Below are positions 23,401 to 38,400 of a DNA stretch of 64,000 bases, one piece after another (position 1 is the first letter of the stretch; each line of letters begins with the position of its first letter). The notes beneath the pieces were generated by a model. It had not been told where the DNA came from. It worked only from the letters and a program-made list of their open reading frames with translations, and searched no databases. The DNA comes from Ashinkailepas kermadecensis (lineage: Eukaryota > Arthropoda > Thecostraca > Neolepadidae): the NCBI GenBank assembly GCA_034440615.1, contig JAOTOM010005186.1, positions 620,001-684,000 on the forward strand. The letters run 5' to 3'. A program made the position numbers and the translations under genes.

Positions 23401-26400
23401 AAAGTGGCATTTTTTTCAGCCATAAAGCTGGGTAGCACTAGCACTACCCAGCCATCGTGTGGTACTACCCAGCCCTCTCACGTTTGGCCCACCTACCCGG
23501 CACTTCCTTGGCTTGCTCTATGAAATGCGATTTTGATTGCTAGTGCCTTGTCATGCAGTTGTGGTGCAACTACCAGGTCATTGCTGCCAGGTTATTCTAC
23601 CAGGTAATTGCTGCCAGGTTATTGCTGCTGTCATACCCTGTCGTCTGTAGTGCCCTCGTGAGTCCCCTGCCTTTGTGGGTGCCCTGCTCTGTTCAGTTCC
23701 CTGTCCTGCTGACTGCCCTGCCCCCAGCCCAACTTAGTCCCCTGTCCTTTCTAGAGCTCTGTCCTTTCCGGAGTGTTCTGCACCACTTAGTGCCTTGCCC
23801 TACTTATTGCCCTGTCCCCATAGTGCCCTGCCCTCCTGAATGATCTGTCCACCTTAGTGCCCTAATCCCTTTAGCGCCCTGGCATCTTGAATGCCATACT
23901 TTTTAGTGTTCTCCTTAGTGCCCTATCCTTACAATGCCCTTTCATAAGTGCTGACTCACCTTGGTGTTCTGTCTCCCTGATGTGCTCTTGCCTACTTGGT
24001 GCCCTGCACTCAGCAGCGTCCTGTCCTCTTTAGTGATACCCTATCATCTTTAGTGTGTTTTACTTTCTTTTTACCCCTTTCATTGCCCTACTCACCAAAG
24101 TGCTCTGCCATTATTAGTGTCCTTACTGCCCTACCTTACTTGGCGCCTTGCCGTCCATTCTTGAGTGCCCTTTCGGCTACTTCGAGCCCACGTTGCTCTG
24201 GCCTCTCTTTCTGTGTGCCAGGCTTCGGTAGGTTGTTTACCGTTGGAACAGCTGCGCCGCTAACTTTTGGGACGGCTGAACGTTGACGCTTCTTTGCGTA
24301 TTCTATTACATAGATAACGGCTCTGAGATCGTGGCGTCTGGGGACCTTCCTCCGAAAAGCAAGTCTTGATGTAATTTGACGCTGTTCCTGAAGACCAATA
24401 TCTGGCTACCATAACATCATTGCAGGTTACTTGTAAGCAGTTCTGGATGCAACATGACCTCGGCATTCCACACTCCCCTAAACTCGACTTAATCATCAAT
24501 ATCATTATAATCACCTGTTTAAAGTCATCCGAGGTGCCAATTGTCGAAATGCCCAAAAGAGTGCCATGCCCTACCTAGATATCTGCCATACTCAGTGCCC
24601 TGCTTCAATTAATGCGTTACCATCCTCAGCGTTAGGGGATGAGTGGTCTAGGGGTAAGATGCTCGTCTCACAATCGAAAGGTTGTGGGTTCGAGTCTCAC
24701 CTGTTGCTACTCTTCGCCCGCGACCAATCGGCGTGAGAGATTGGCGACGCTACATGACTCAACGGTCGACGTGTCGTAAAACCAATAACCAACCAACCAT
24801 CCTCAGCGTTCTACCATTTTGAATACCTCCTGAGTGCCCTACCCTCTTTAATGATGTCAGATATGAGTGTGTCCAGTTCAGTTCTGATGCCAAATAGTTA
24901 ATTTCCTCCGCTCAGCTGCCGCAGCATCTCGTGCCGTGCCGACCTGGAATGAGACCCGACCAGACCTGCTGCCGTCCACGCCGTCCACTCTCGCCGAGCG
25001 TACCGCTGCTGCAGAATGTCCGGCGCGCAGCCCGCTGGTCCGCCCTTCATTTCCTCGCATCCTGAACGACATTGATTGGGGGACGAGTGGTCTGGGGTAA
25101 GATGCTCGTCTCACAATCGAAGGTTGTGGGTTCGAGTCTCACCTGTCGCTACTCTTCGCCCGCGACCAATCGGCTAGAGATTGGCGACGCTACATGACTG
25201 AACGGTCGACTGTCGTAATACCAATAACCAACGACATTGAATTGTCCCACTGAACTACGAATTTGATGCAGCCTTGCTTCCACAGTTCCTGAATTTCCTA
25301 CGTTGTGACCGATGTCCCCAAGACAACCTTTTCACCTGCCTCCTAGCTTGACTTTATTCAGAATTGTTGCCACTGTACCACTTTTACTCTGTACTGAGCC
25401 AATCAAAGTAGGATCTGGATATAGTGTTTTATTTAGCTTGGTGCAGTTCATTTGCAGGTTTCACCAAGAGGAAAGGCCTGCTAACCAGAGATGTTTGATA
25501 TTTCTCAAGCATGTGATAATATTCCCGCAAACGCAATGCACAAGCACGTTACACACAATGTAATGTGTAATATATTATGCCATCCAAATGCACATCTCTA
25601 TGAGGGTCCAAGCATGCTAAAACGTCGAACTTACATGAACAAATTAGATATGTTGTGGAGGCTAGTGTCCGTTCAAAGTAAACAAATGCACTTTTATTAA
25701 AGTGCAAATGCCCTTTTCCTTGGGTGCAAATGCCCTTTTCATAGGCTGCAGGTGCCGTCTTATTTGAGTGTTACCTAGCGGAAAATCTAACAAATATGCA
25801 GCTGGAAGTCAAACAATGCTGACTTAGTTGATCTGGCCCACCTGTGTCCGCCTGGTTTCACGAACCAAAGGGGCAATCAAAAGCGTGATATGACGAACTC
25901 GGTGACCAAAAGCGTGATATGACGAACTCGGTGACCAAAAGCGTGATATGACGAACTCGGTGACCAAAAGCGTGATATGACGAACTCGGTGACCAAAAGC
26001 GTGACATGACGAACTCGGTGACCAAAAGCGTGACATGACGAACTCGGTGACCAAAAGCGTGACATGACGAACTCGGTGACCAAAAGCGTGACATGACGAA
26101 CTCGGTGACCAAAAGCGCGATATGATGAACTCGGTGAGCTGAGCAACTCAGCTTCTAAGGCAATGCGGGTTTCCTTTCCGGATTTCAACGTTCTGGAGAC
26201 CTCGTGTTGTCGGAAGGTATAGAGAGTGTGGTGCTATGTCTCATAAAGAGCCCTCCATCTCTATCCTTGTGATGCGATTTAGGAAAATTATACATAAAAA
26301 AGACCGCGACACAAAAATAAGCTAATTTGCACGTGCTTAATGTAGGAATTGCAGGCAAGAACGGAGAAAGGCGAGGAGGGATTCTTGACCTGGCGTGATC

Positions 26401-29400
26401 TGGGTGGCATTTGTGCTAATTCTGACTGACGGCAACATCACCGGACCCGGTAGCAACGAGCGGTGACGTCATGGATATACCCGGCGTCGGCCAATGACGT
26501 CATCAGTCTGTGTGGCGCCCGACAGTGACGTCATGGGCGGCCAGCGGCGCCGGCCGGCGGTATGCATGCACCACCGCCGGCACTAAAAACAGCCTCGGTC
26601 CACCACTGGCCTAATCAATACCGCTTCTGTCGCCGACTGCCGGTCCGGCGTTTGCCAGTTCGACCTTGACCTTGACCGCGGACGGTCACGCTTTGCAGCT
26701 GTGTCCCGCAGTCAGCTATCCTTCTGCCGAGCATGATGCAGTCCCTGTTAGTTCCTGAGATCTGAGAGCGAGGGGAGGGGAGAGTCTGCCACGCCCTCTT
26801 CCATGCGCTGCCAGCGGTATCAAGCACTGCCTATGCCCAAGTCATGAGGCCAGATTATGTTGAGCTTAGTGTGCATTGACTTACAATGCCAGAACACCGA
26901 AACACACGCTGCCATTACTTGTTTTAACTTTTCACTGACGCCAGGAAATAATTATCTGCCGCCTGCAGTTCTAGTGCTACTCAGATGGGTGTGCGGCCCA
27001 TCTAGCGCGCGATCCGTCGGCAAGCTTGCTGAGTGCAGGAGAAACCATTGTTCAAGAATTTAAACCAGCAGTGGAAGCCATTTGAGACTATGTCGTAGAT
27101 TTCTCTGAAGTTGCTGTTGAAAGCTAGAGGAGAGATGTCATGTAAAATTCATTTATCCTGGGACATGCAGAATGCAGCGTCCCAGCACTGTACGCTAAGA
27201 GAGCCTCACACAGGATAATTGTATTGGCACACACCTTGGGATTGAAGTTCTTTGTTCTCGGACGCAAGGAGCAATTTATAATATGATGACATTCATGGGA
27301 AAGTCTGCAGTCATTTATACTATCCCACCATGGAAAATAACACATTTAGATTTGTTTAAACGTAAATCTGGGATGGTGGTCGTGCGAAAATCCACATTTT
27401 CGCAGACATCTCAAATTTTCCCTGGGATGCAACCTCTCTAGAATTTGATTTCGCTTATTATGAGGGTAACTAGACTTGATTGCATGTCATTAGACATTTG
27501 CGTTGTCTGTAGAAGCTACCGTTCAAAAGACATGCTTTGAGTTGCAAACCTTTTTCAATTAATCGGCTTTATCAACGAAGCAACTTTCAAATTGATCGAT
27601 TTTTTTGCGAATCAACTGAACAAAAAAGTGTTAGTTGGCTGTTTTGGTGCTTAATTGCTCGCTGCCTACGCTACCATATAAAAAGCGAAGTGACGAACAC
27701 TATTATACACTGGGAGAACTCTCCATCTATTTATTTTGTATTTTCTTATCCTAATTTTCTTCTTCACCGAGTCTAACCCGACTGCAGATGCTGCTGTAGC
27801 TGCCGCCGCGTCAAAAACTGCAGCTGTCGTGCCCGCCACTACAGCTGCCGTATCCAACACTACAGCTGCCGTCCCCAACACTACAGCCGCCGTAGCCAAC
27901 ACTACAGCCGCCGTACCGGCCACTACAGCCGCCGCGCTGGCCGGCATCGACTGGCTGCTCCAGCACCGCACGTCCGACTTCGGATGGGGCGTCGACACGG
28001 CTAAGGCGGTGTTGGCCGTGTCACTGGTGGACGGCGGCGCACTGAAGGGGGCCGCTCGCCAGCTGACAGTCAAACAGCTGCAGATCGACCTGCTCGCCGA
28101 CCTCTGGAGGTGAGCTGGTCCACCGCCAGTTTTATGCCGAGTCTGCCTCCCCGAACGGTGTCCCACGTTGAGCATGTTCACGGGAATACTGTGTCGTAAC
28201 CTGAGCTAACCGCCCAGAAGGAGGGGGAGGGGGCTGCCACGGCAGTTCGGTGGGCCCGGGATCGACTTTCCCGCCATGGTTATGTCGTTGTTCCAGTTTT
28301 AGATGACTCCCAGTCAGAGGAGCAGCCAAGGAGGGGCCCGGCTCCCCTCCATTAGCATCCAAAAATACACTAGAGCAAACGCTCAAACGATGCATTTGTA
28401 GATTTGCACGCAAAACCTGAAATTTTCTGCGCGCTTCACGCGCCTGAAGCTTTCTCTGTTTCATGACATTTTGTTTGGTCGGGCTCCCCTTAGTAAGCTC
28501 CTCGCTGCGCCACTGCTCTCAGTGACGTCACCAGAAGCCGCTGCAGCCGTCGCCGACGTGGCAGTCGATTTCCTGCCGTGCGGTGCAGTCTAGTATCAGG
28601 CGCACTGACAGCTATGCTGTGCCGCATGGTGCGGTGATGTCGACGCGGCGGCCGGTCAGCTGTCGCTTGATGCCTTGTATTTTGGACCCGTTGAATGTCT
28701 GGAAATGATCTCGTACCAACCATTGTTCAGGCGTATTAGTGACGTCATCTTTGCGTGTTTATCCTGGTGCTGGGCATGCGTGACACTGTTTATCTGCATT
28801 TTGGGCCGGTACTGAAACTACGATAATCAATGAGCTGCGCAACTGTTGATTGAAGTTTTGTCTTTCGGAGATTTGCCTGTCGGCCCTTATTTTATATCAT
28901 AAATGTATGCATGTACTGAATTGGTGAGGTATTGACAATCGCAAAGGTTAACAGGTAAAATGAAGGAGTGAAATACAATTGGAAATAACAAATGAAAATG
29001 GTCATGGAAATATGCCTTGGAAACTATTTTATAAAATAGAAAGGACAGCCTTAGAACAGCCTTAGAATTTGAGAGCCATTAACGTGTTTCATTAATAACA
29101 AATCTGGTATATTTGGTGTGGCCAACGTATTAGCACAAGTGTGAAATGTTCAGAATATATTTAGAATGTGGCGTTGCATGCAAGTAATGAGCTTACATCA
29201 GATTTACCAATAATTATGGGAACCTGCACCTATGTTAAGCTTGCTATCTTGGTAGCCGATGTATAAGGACGAGAAAACAAAAGCAGGAAGGATCGCCAGC
29301 CGTGTGACAGATCTGGCGGTTGTTGTATCTGGCAGTTGTTGTCAGTACCAATACTCGTCATCTGGCGGTTGTTGTCAGTACCGATACTTGTCATCTGGCG

Positions 29401-32400
29401 GTTGTTGTCGGTACCGATACTCGTCATCTGGCGGTTGTTTTCAGTACCGATACTCGTCATCTGGCAGTTGTTGTCAGTACCAATACTCGTCATCTGGCGG
29501 TTGTTGTCAGTACCGATACTTGTCATCTGGCGGTTGTTGTCGGTACCGATACTCGTCATCTGGCGGTTGTTTTCAGTACCGATACTCGTCATCTGGCAGT
29601 TGTTGTCAGTACCGATACTCGTCATCTGGCGGTTGTTGTCGGTACCGATACTCGTCATCTGGCGGTTGTTGTCAGTACCGATACTCGTCATCTGGCGGTT
29701 GTTGTCAGTACCGATACTCGTCATCTGGCGGTTGTTTTCAGTACCGATACTCGTCATCTGGCGGTTGTTGTCAGTACCGATACTCGTCATCTGGCGGCTG
29801 TTGTCAGTACCGATACTCGTCATCTGGCGGTTGTTGTCAGTACCGATACTCATCTCCTCCGCCTAGCTATTGGCTCTGCCTTGGACACCTTGTCCCATCC
29901 GTGCAGGTTGTGTTTTGCTTGAACTCTGAGCGGGGAACAGACGCAGGCACCGTGACTACCCGCTGTCGTCGGGACTGCTGGTGTACGTGGCTGACGCACC
30001 ACCGCCCACAGGCACCGTGACTACCCGCTGCCGTCGGGACGGCTGGGTAAAAGGGTGTAAAAAAAAAACAAAAAATAACACCCCACAGGACTATCGCTGC
30101 CGTCGGGACGGCTGGTGTACGTGGCTGACGCACCACCGCCCACAGGCACCGTGACTACCCGCTGCCGTCGGGACGACTGGCCGAGTACGTTCTGGCTCTG
30201 GTCAGCCTCTGCTTCGACGTGCGCCACTTCCAAGGCAGGGATATGGCCGGTACGTGGTCTCGATTGATCATCACAGGTAGGACTTCCGGCTTGGCCGGCG
30301 AATATCGGACAGTCGAGCCGTATTAATCTGGCGGTCTGTGACGGCCGACTTGGCAAGTTTCCGCGACGGAATGTCAAAGTTGCTTTTGGTCCGCCATACA
30401 CTATTCAAAATATGCTTTGCTTTTTTGTAGCTAACGGATCAAGACCGCAGATGATGAGAATTTCTAAACCCTCTACAATAATCAACGAATTTTATCCCAA
30501 ATGCTTGGAGAACTATTGCCAAATCCAAACTCCCAACTCGAAGTTTAACCCGTCATCGATCAGGGATGGATATGATGATGTTGGGCTGGTGGGAGCCATT
30601 TTGAGGCTTTTGATTCCTATCCGACGGCATGAAGTTTATGTTGAACGCTTTTTAAGTCGGTTATCTTGGCATCATGCATACAATCTGCTGCACCCATGTA
30701 GCCAGATATTTGTCTGCGGTTCTGCCTGATATTTATCCGCGATTTGGTTTGATATTCTTCTGCAGGCCAGCGATTCGCTGGATGCTAGCTGATGGCCTCT
30801 CCGGACTCTGGCCGACGCGAGCTCGTTTCCACTACGTGTCCTCCCGAAGGGCTCGTTAGTCGGCGGCTTCACCGACTGAGAAGAGCCGGGTCGGGCTAAT
30901 GGCACATTGGCCTCTGTTCGTAGGGAGCTGAGATAGCGTTCCAGCTCTATCTGGCCTGGGTATCGCGGGAAACTATGGCACTACCATACGGTAGGTGACT
31001 ATCGCGAAGAGCGTGGTATTAGAAGAAGGAATCTTTCGTCAACTGTAAGGCAACTGCCGGCACTTCGTGTAAAGTCCTGGTTGGGAGGCTCCACGCGTCA
31101 ATATTCTGGTCGACTGTTGACATTGACCTCTGACAGATTAAGCAAGCGGAAAGCACGGGAAACACACGTCGACTGCCAGCTTGGAGGACTTAGACAACAT
31201 GCTGAAGGTGTCTAGTTTGTATTGAACTTGGTACTCAGAGTAAACACACGCAGTTGCAGCTGTTCAGCCTTGGTAGACCCTGCAGTGTAGGCTGGCATAG
31301 TTATGGCTGATGCCAACTTAACATAGCTAGAGCTTTAGCATTGTCGTCTGCATCGAATTCCGCTCCCTCCCTAATCGGCCCATCACTTATTCACCTACGT
31401 CCCCGATGACAATGCGAGCCGTTGATGCGCGGCGACACTCAGCCTGGCCGCCAGGCTGAGTGTGGGCCGTGTGCCAAGTGTGGCGCACCAGTGCCACTGT
31501 GCTGTCTGTTGCCGGGCTGTAGCGCGCCTGGGCGCGACACTGGGCAGTCCACCGCGTGGCTGGCGTCAGACCTGTGACGTGGTGGGTCTGGGCGCGATTT
31601 ATGGCGTCGCCGCGGTCATTGTTCGCCTCCCCGACGGCCCAGTCGGTGGAGCAACGGTCCGTATCGCCGCCGTCGGCTCGATACGGCAGGTCGCACGCCG
31701 GCGGCGTGACCGTGCCGGAGCCGCACGGCTGTCACGTGACGCTCCCGGCTGGAGCTCCGCCTCTGGGTGGGAGTTAGCCGGTCGGGCCCAGACAGGAAGC
31801 TCTGCTCAGAGCGAGCCCTAATCCGGTAAATCGACCACACTAAGCACATTCAGATTACGCCTCCCTGTGAAAACGTCACTCGTCACGTCACCACTGTCTC
31901 CATGACCCGCGCGACGTCTGCTCACAGCTCGTGACGTCAACATAGTGTGTGTGAATGCGGCGCCATCTCGGGGAGTCCTCGCCAATGACCCGAAATGTCA
32001 CGCCACCCCCGGTCCAGCCGCCCCCGGCGAACTTGTACCCTGCCATTGGCGCGATTGAGTGTCCAGTGTTGGCCGGCCGTCTCGGCGCCGCCGGTGTGTC
32101 GCGAGCCTGAGTGTGGTGTTCCGTTACAGCCGTACTCCAGCACCGTGTCGGCCCCATGGACTACGAGTGCGCGCTCGTGGTGCTGGCCTCGTGCGCCGCC
32201 GGCGCGCCGGCTCGCCACCGCAGCTACGGCCGCCTGCTGGGTGTCACCGACGGCATGGCAGAGCTGCACGGCACAGGTCAGGTCACGGGTCACAGGTCAG
32301 GTCATGGGTCACATGTTCAGTCACGGGTCACAGATCAGAATATGGGTCACAGGTTCAGTCATGGGCCACAAGTAAGGTTGTGGTCACTGCTCAGGTCACG

Positions 32401-35400
32401 GATAATACATTATCATACATTTGGTCACTGGTTATGGGGAGAGTCGGAGACCCGGCACAGCTTAGCTGATATGTCGCAGACCACAGGTCGCGACACATGG
32501 CAGGTCACAAATCACTGTCGGGCTGCGAACCACCCGCCGAACCATAGGTGACGACAGGAGCTGGATCAAGAAGGGCCACAGGGCACGTAGTGTGCCAGGT
32601 CACGGATCGCGAGTCAGGTTGTGGGTCAGTCGTCGGGTTACATGTCGGGTCATAGGCCACCGTTCAGGATCCTGGTCGCAGATCAGGTCACAGGCGACAG
32701 GCCCGTTTAGTCCGATCAGGTCACCGGCGACAGGTCCGGTTAGTCCAATCAGGTCACAGGCGACAGGTCCGATTAGTCCGATCAGGTCACAGGCGACAGG
32801 TCCGATTAGTCCGATCAGGTCACAGGCGACAGGTCCGATTAGTCCGATCAGGTCACAGGCGACAGGTCCGATTAGTCCGATCAGGTCACAGGCGACAGGT
32901 CCGATTAGTCCGATCAGGTCACAGGCGACAGGTCCGATTAGTCCGATCAGGTCACAGGCGACAGGTTTGATTAGTCCGATCAGGTCACAGGCGACAGGTC
33001 CGATTAGTCCGATTAGGTCACAGGCGACAGGTCCGATTAGTCCGATCAGGTCACAGGCGACAGGTCCGATTAGTCCGATCGGGTCACAGGCGACAGGTCC
33101 GGTTAGTCCGATCGGGTCACAGGCGACAGGTCCGGTTAGTCCGATCAGGTCACAGGCGACATGTTTGATTAGTCCGATCAGGTCACAGGCGACAGGTCCG
33201 ATTAGTCCGATCAGGTCACAGGCGACAGGTCCGGTTAGTCCGGTCAGGTCACAGGCGACAGGTCCGATTAGTCCGATCAGGTCACAGGCGACAGGTCCGA
33301 TTAGTCCGATCAGGTCACAGGCGACAGGTCCGATTAGTCCGATCAGGTCACAGGCGACAGGTTTGATTAGTCCGATCAGGTCACAGGCGACAGGTCCGGT
33401 TAGTCCGATCAGGTCACAGACGACAGGTCCGATTAGTCCGATCAGGTCACAGGCGACAGGTCCGATTAGTCCGATCAGGTCACAGGCGACAGGTTTGATT
33501 AGTCCGATCAGGTCACAGGCGACAGGTCCGGTTAGTCCGATCAGGTCACAGGCGACAGGTCCGATTAGTCCGATCAGGTCACAGGCGACAGGTCCGATTA
33601 GTCCGATCAGGTCACAGGCGACAGGTTTGATTAGTCCGATCAGGTCACAGGCGACAGGTCCGGTTAGTCCGATCAGGTCACAGGCGACAGGTCCGATTAG
33701 TCCGATCAGGTCACAGGCGACAGGTTTGATTAGTCCGATCAGGTCACAGGCGACAGGTCCGGTTAGTCCGATCAGGTCACAGGCGACAGGTCCGATTAGT
33801 CCGATCAGGTCACAGGCGACAGGTCCGATTAGTCCGATCAGGTCACAGGCAACAGGTCCGGTTACTGGGCACGTATGATGAATAAGCCATGTCATGGGTT
33901 AGTTCATGGTATAATAAGCCATGTCATGGGTCAGTTCATGGTCGTGTCAGATCCGAGCGATGGGTCGACAATGGGTCATGGGTCATAACTCAGTTTCGCG
34001 GCGTTCATTTATTCATCAGGCTGCAGATGTGCAGGTACGCCTGCAGAATGACTGATTTCACTTCGCCATCTGCTCCGGTTACGGTCTATATCAGCAGGTC
34101 ATAACGTCCGTCACTGGGAGCACGGGATTCATGATAATCGGTGGAAGAGGGTTGAGCAATGGCTGTTGGTAGCCGGCCACGGACATAGTTCATCGGGTCA
34201 CAGCCGACCCGTGAGGCAAAGTCTGGGTTGTAGGGCCATCGAGAACTCTGTACGGTTCAGGGTTACAGGGAAGGGACGTATGTGGGGTTACGGCGGACTC
34301 TACCAGTGCGGCAGCCAAAAACTCATAAACTGGTCAGACTTAATGACGGCCACAGAGACCCATCTGGGTTAAGCCTGAAAAGGGAAGATACTATAAGCCT
34401 GTACAAAAAGACACTCGTCACCTCAACCAATATCACATCCCAAATGCCATGGAAACTATCCACCAGTTCCCTCCTATCCCTCACAGCGCGGGGAGGGGTA
34501 ATTTGACAACGCCACTAATATTTGCTATAGGCCTCACAGAAAGATGCGGAAAACTGCATGAGGTAGCTCAGTCCTTACACTTAAAGAGCTTTGTTGCTTT
34601 TTGCGTGCTTTGGCTGACTTCCAGATCAGGCCAATTTGGTCAATGTGGGAGCAATCTCAGTTACCTGATCGTCTCCGTAGAGCTTGCTCAACCTGCCGTG
34701 AAATGATTGCGTTTTCTTGACTTAATATGCACGATATGGTGAGATGCATTCCAAATACGCCATGGTAACGTCCAGGACCAAGGCCAGTGGATCAGATCAA
34801 TGTCCGTTTCGAAGAAGTGGGATGAATTTTGGAGTTCACGACTTGTGTAGGATTAGAGCATTATATTGTCAGTATGGTAGCTTAGATTGTGCTTATGGGA
34901 AGACAACTGGTTGCACCAACTAAAAACCAAATATTTCGGCCATTTTTTGGGTGATGATCTTCTTGGGTAGGGTTATTCGAGAGCCTTGGGTGGGAATGGG
35001 CAAGTTGCGAATTTTGTGCAACGTCTTTTTGTTGACATTTCTAGGAAATAAAATCCCTCGATTATAAATGCCATTCCGCTCTGCTACCTTCATGGCATAC
35101 TTTAAAATATAACTAGCTAAGAACAAGGTATGAATAGGAGTGGTAAAAAGGCGATACAACTGGCTGTTGACAGCGCGTCATGTGTTGCACTCTTACACAA
35201 CATGGCGCGCCTGCCGCTCGAACTGACCCTGCCCTCCTACAGACACCCTGGCGTTAGCCGTGCTGGCACTACGCTGTGTTGCCGACCGCAACAACAAGCA
35301 CGTGCAGAGGCACCTGCAGGCACCTCTGAAGGCGCTGGTCAGCAGACAGTTGCCGGACGGCAGCTTCGGTAGCTACCATTCCACCACCCTGGCCGTCCAG

Positions 35401-38400
35401 GTGAGAGACAAAGCACGCGGCTGCTGGTCAGCAGACAATTGCCGGACGGCAGCTTCGGTAGCTACCATTCCACCATCCTGGCCGTCCAGGTGAGAGACAG
35501 AGCACGCGGCTGCTGGTCAGCAGACAGTTGCCGGACGGCAGCTTCGGTAGCTACCATTCCACCACCCTGGCCGTCCAAGGAGAGAAAAAGACCGGCTGGT
35601 CAGCAACAGTTGGTTCGGTAGCTACCATTCCACCACCCTGGCCGTCCAGGTGAGAGACAGAGCACGCGGCTGCTGGTCAGCAGACAGTTGGCGGACGGCA
35701 ACTTCGGTAGCTACCATTCCACCACCCTGGCCGTCCAGGTGAGAGACAGAGCACGCGGCTGGAGAGGTCAAGGGTCATCGCTGCAAGAAGATCAAGGCAG
35801 AGCTGGCTGGCTGATAGATTCAGACGTGCGCACACAATTGGAAGCTAATAGATTCGGTCGTGAAAATTGCAACTGGCATAAAACGACAATGCACATCTAA
35901 AAATGAAAACGACAACCGAAGCACAAGCGGAGGCAGTGATGTTAGATACATTGGAGCTGCAGTCTTCGTCATGTGCGTCAAAAGGAACATAACGTTTCGA
36001 CTGTCCCTGGTTCCATTTTCTGCTTTCTGCGGCCATTATTGCGTGTGATCTGGTGCTACCAAATGTCATCAGATATCACCAGGTGACATCAGATGTCATC
36101 AGGTGCTGTCAGATGTCACCAGGATTCGTCAGAGATATACAGACCCGGCATGGCCTGGTTAAGATCCTGTATGGTCTGGCTACAGACTCGGTATGGTCTG
36201 GCCACTGACCCGGTATGGTCTGGCTCAGACCCGGTATGATCTGCTTGTATACCCCGTATGGTCTGGCTACATACCCGGTATGATCTGTATACTGACCCGG
36301 TATAGTCTGCCTACAGACCCGGTATGGTCTGGCTGAAGAAAGAGTATGGTCTGGTTACTGACCCGGTATGGTCTGCCTACAGACCCGGCATGGTCTGCCT
36401 ACAGACCCGGCATAGTCTGGCTTAAGACAGGGTATGGTCTGGTTACTGACCCGGTATGGTCTGTCTACTGACCCGGTATAGTCTGCCTACAGACCCGGTA
36501 TGGTCTGGCTGAAGACAGGGTATGGTCTGGTTACTGACCCGGTATGGTCTGGCTACAGACCTGGCATGGTCTATCTACAGACCCGTATGGTCTGCTACAG
36601 ACCCGGTATGGTCTGGCCACAGACATGGCATGGTCTGGCCACTGACCCGGTGTGGGCCCGCAGGCGCTGCGCTCTGAGCGTGTGCAGACATGGGACGAGC
36701 TGGCGGCCGTGACGTACCTGTTATCACGCCGCCGGCCAGACGGCTCGCTCGGCGGCCTGCTGGACACAGCGCGCGTGCTGCCCGTGCTGGCCGGCCGCTC
36801 CCTGCTGGACGCTACCGACACAGACTGCCACCGGGCTAGCAGAGCTGAGGTCACAGCCGCTGGGATCGCGACAGGTGAGGTCAGACGCCCACAGACCGCC
36901 ACCGAGCCGGCAGAGCCGCGGTCACAGCCGCTGGGATCGTGACAGGTGTGGCCAGACGGCAGCATAATTATAGATAGAAAGTCGAACTGGTAGCACAGTT
37001 ACTATACGGGAGAATGCACTGGCAGCACAGCTTTTGAACGGGAAGTCGGGCAGGCAGCACATTAATAGACAGGAGGACGGGCCGACAACAGCCGGGAGGA
37101 TGCGTCATGGTTAGCAAAAGTCCGGTGGCTAAGAGTACTTGCTTTGTTGCAGCATATTTAAGCAAAGCACCCACGGCCCACCGCCTGGTTCATATTAAGT
37201 AATGGATAAAGTTGAGCCAGGCATGGTTAATAAGTTGTTTCTTCCTAAAAGATCGTTTCTCTCCACCTTTGCAGGAGAGACAGTGAACGCAGGGACGACA
37301 GTGGCGACATCTAGCGAGCCGTCGGAGAACTCGTCGTTTATCGAGGTGACGCTTTGGCTGTGGATTGGCACCAGTGTGAATGACACGTTCACCGTTCAAC
37401 TGTCGGTGCCGCGAGGCACGAGCCTCTTCGACTGCATGAAGCTGGCCGCCGAACGAGATCCGCACTTCCGGTGAGTCTGACGTCACTGGAGCGTGACGAC
37501 TTTCTGATTGTCCTTTCCTGATTGTGGACATGATGAGGTATGGAGCCTCTGCGGCAAAACTGAAGTGAGAAGTTTTTCCACAGCCGGCGACGTATTTGAC
37601 CCGACATTTACACACCCTGGCCGTGCTTTAGATGCGGGTGTATGCTTAGCCGGTATTTTAATCGGTGCACCTCACTCGGCCAAAGGTTTATGAGGATTAC
37701 TTGTAAGCTACATTACCAATCGGCACTGCTTGTCAGAGTCCTCTTGATGGTGTGTGCATGCCAATAGTCTTGAAACGAGTGGGTTTCAGCTCGCCACTCA
37801 GACGTGGCTAAAATCGAAGAGCGAGTCACGTCACTTGGCTTAGGGAGGGGCATTACTACCTAACATATAGTGAGGATTGACTCAAAAGATGGCGTCATTC
37901 AGTCTAAACATGCTGTGAAAATCTGAGCTCGATTGGGCAAATGCTACCCCTTCGACCCGCCCTGAAGTTTGGCTGTTCACGCTCGGACCGGCCGGCCGCC
38001 GATGCGTGCTGGCGCGACCGGGCGGCACCGTAACGACGCTCTGCCGGTCTGTCTTCTATCTCTGCCGGTCTGTCTTCTATCTCTGCCGGTCTGTCTTCTA
38101 TCTCTGCCGGTCTGTCTTCTATCTCTGCCGGTCTGTCTTCTATCTCTGCCGGTCTGTCTTCTATCTCTGCCGGTCTGTCTTCTATCTCTGCCGGGCTGTC
38201 TTCTATCTCTGCCGGTCTGTCTTCTATCTCTGCCGGTCTGTCTTCTATCTCTGCCGGTCTGTCTTCTATCTCTGCCGGTCTGTCTTATATCTCCGCCGGT
38301 CTGTCTTCTATCTCTGCCGGTCTGTCTTCTATCTCTGCCGGTCTGTCTTCTATCTCTGCCGGTCTGTCTTCTATCGGCAAAACCGTCGTTACGGCGCCGC

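Noticed and set aside
24634..24710. tRNA gene
   Set aside because: A and B boxes are present, but the acceptor stem does not pair. The sequence recurs with tails and target-site duplications, so it is a SINE head.
27674..27684. TATA box for a start at exon 2
   Set aside because: CCATATAAAAAGC is TATA-like, but exon 2 has no usable in-frame ATG, so it is not the first coding exon.
29259..30020. Tyr/Ser/Gly/Cys-rich 253-codon frame resembling a structural or cement-type protein
   Set aside because: It is a pure 33-bp minisatellite open in many frames and lying in an intron. No signal peptide or splice support.
32592..33895. 428- and 431-codon frames on opposite strands
   Set aside because: Product of a 33-bp unit, open in several frames. 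No start context or family resemblance.
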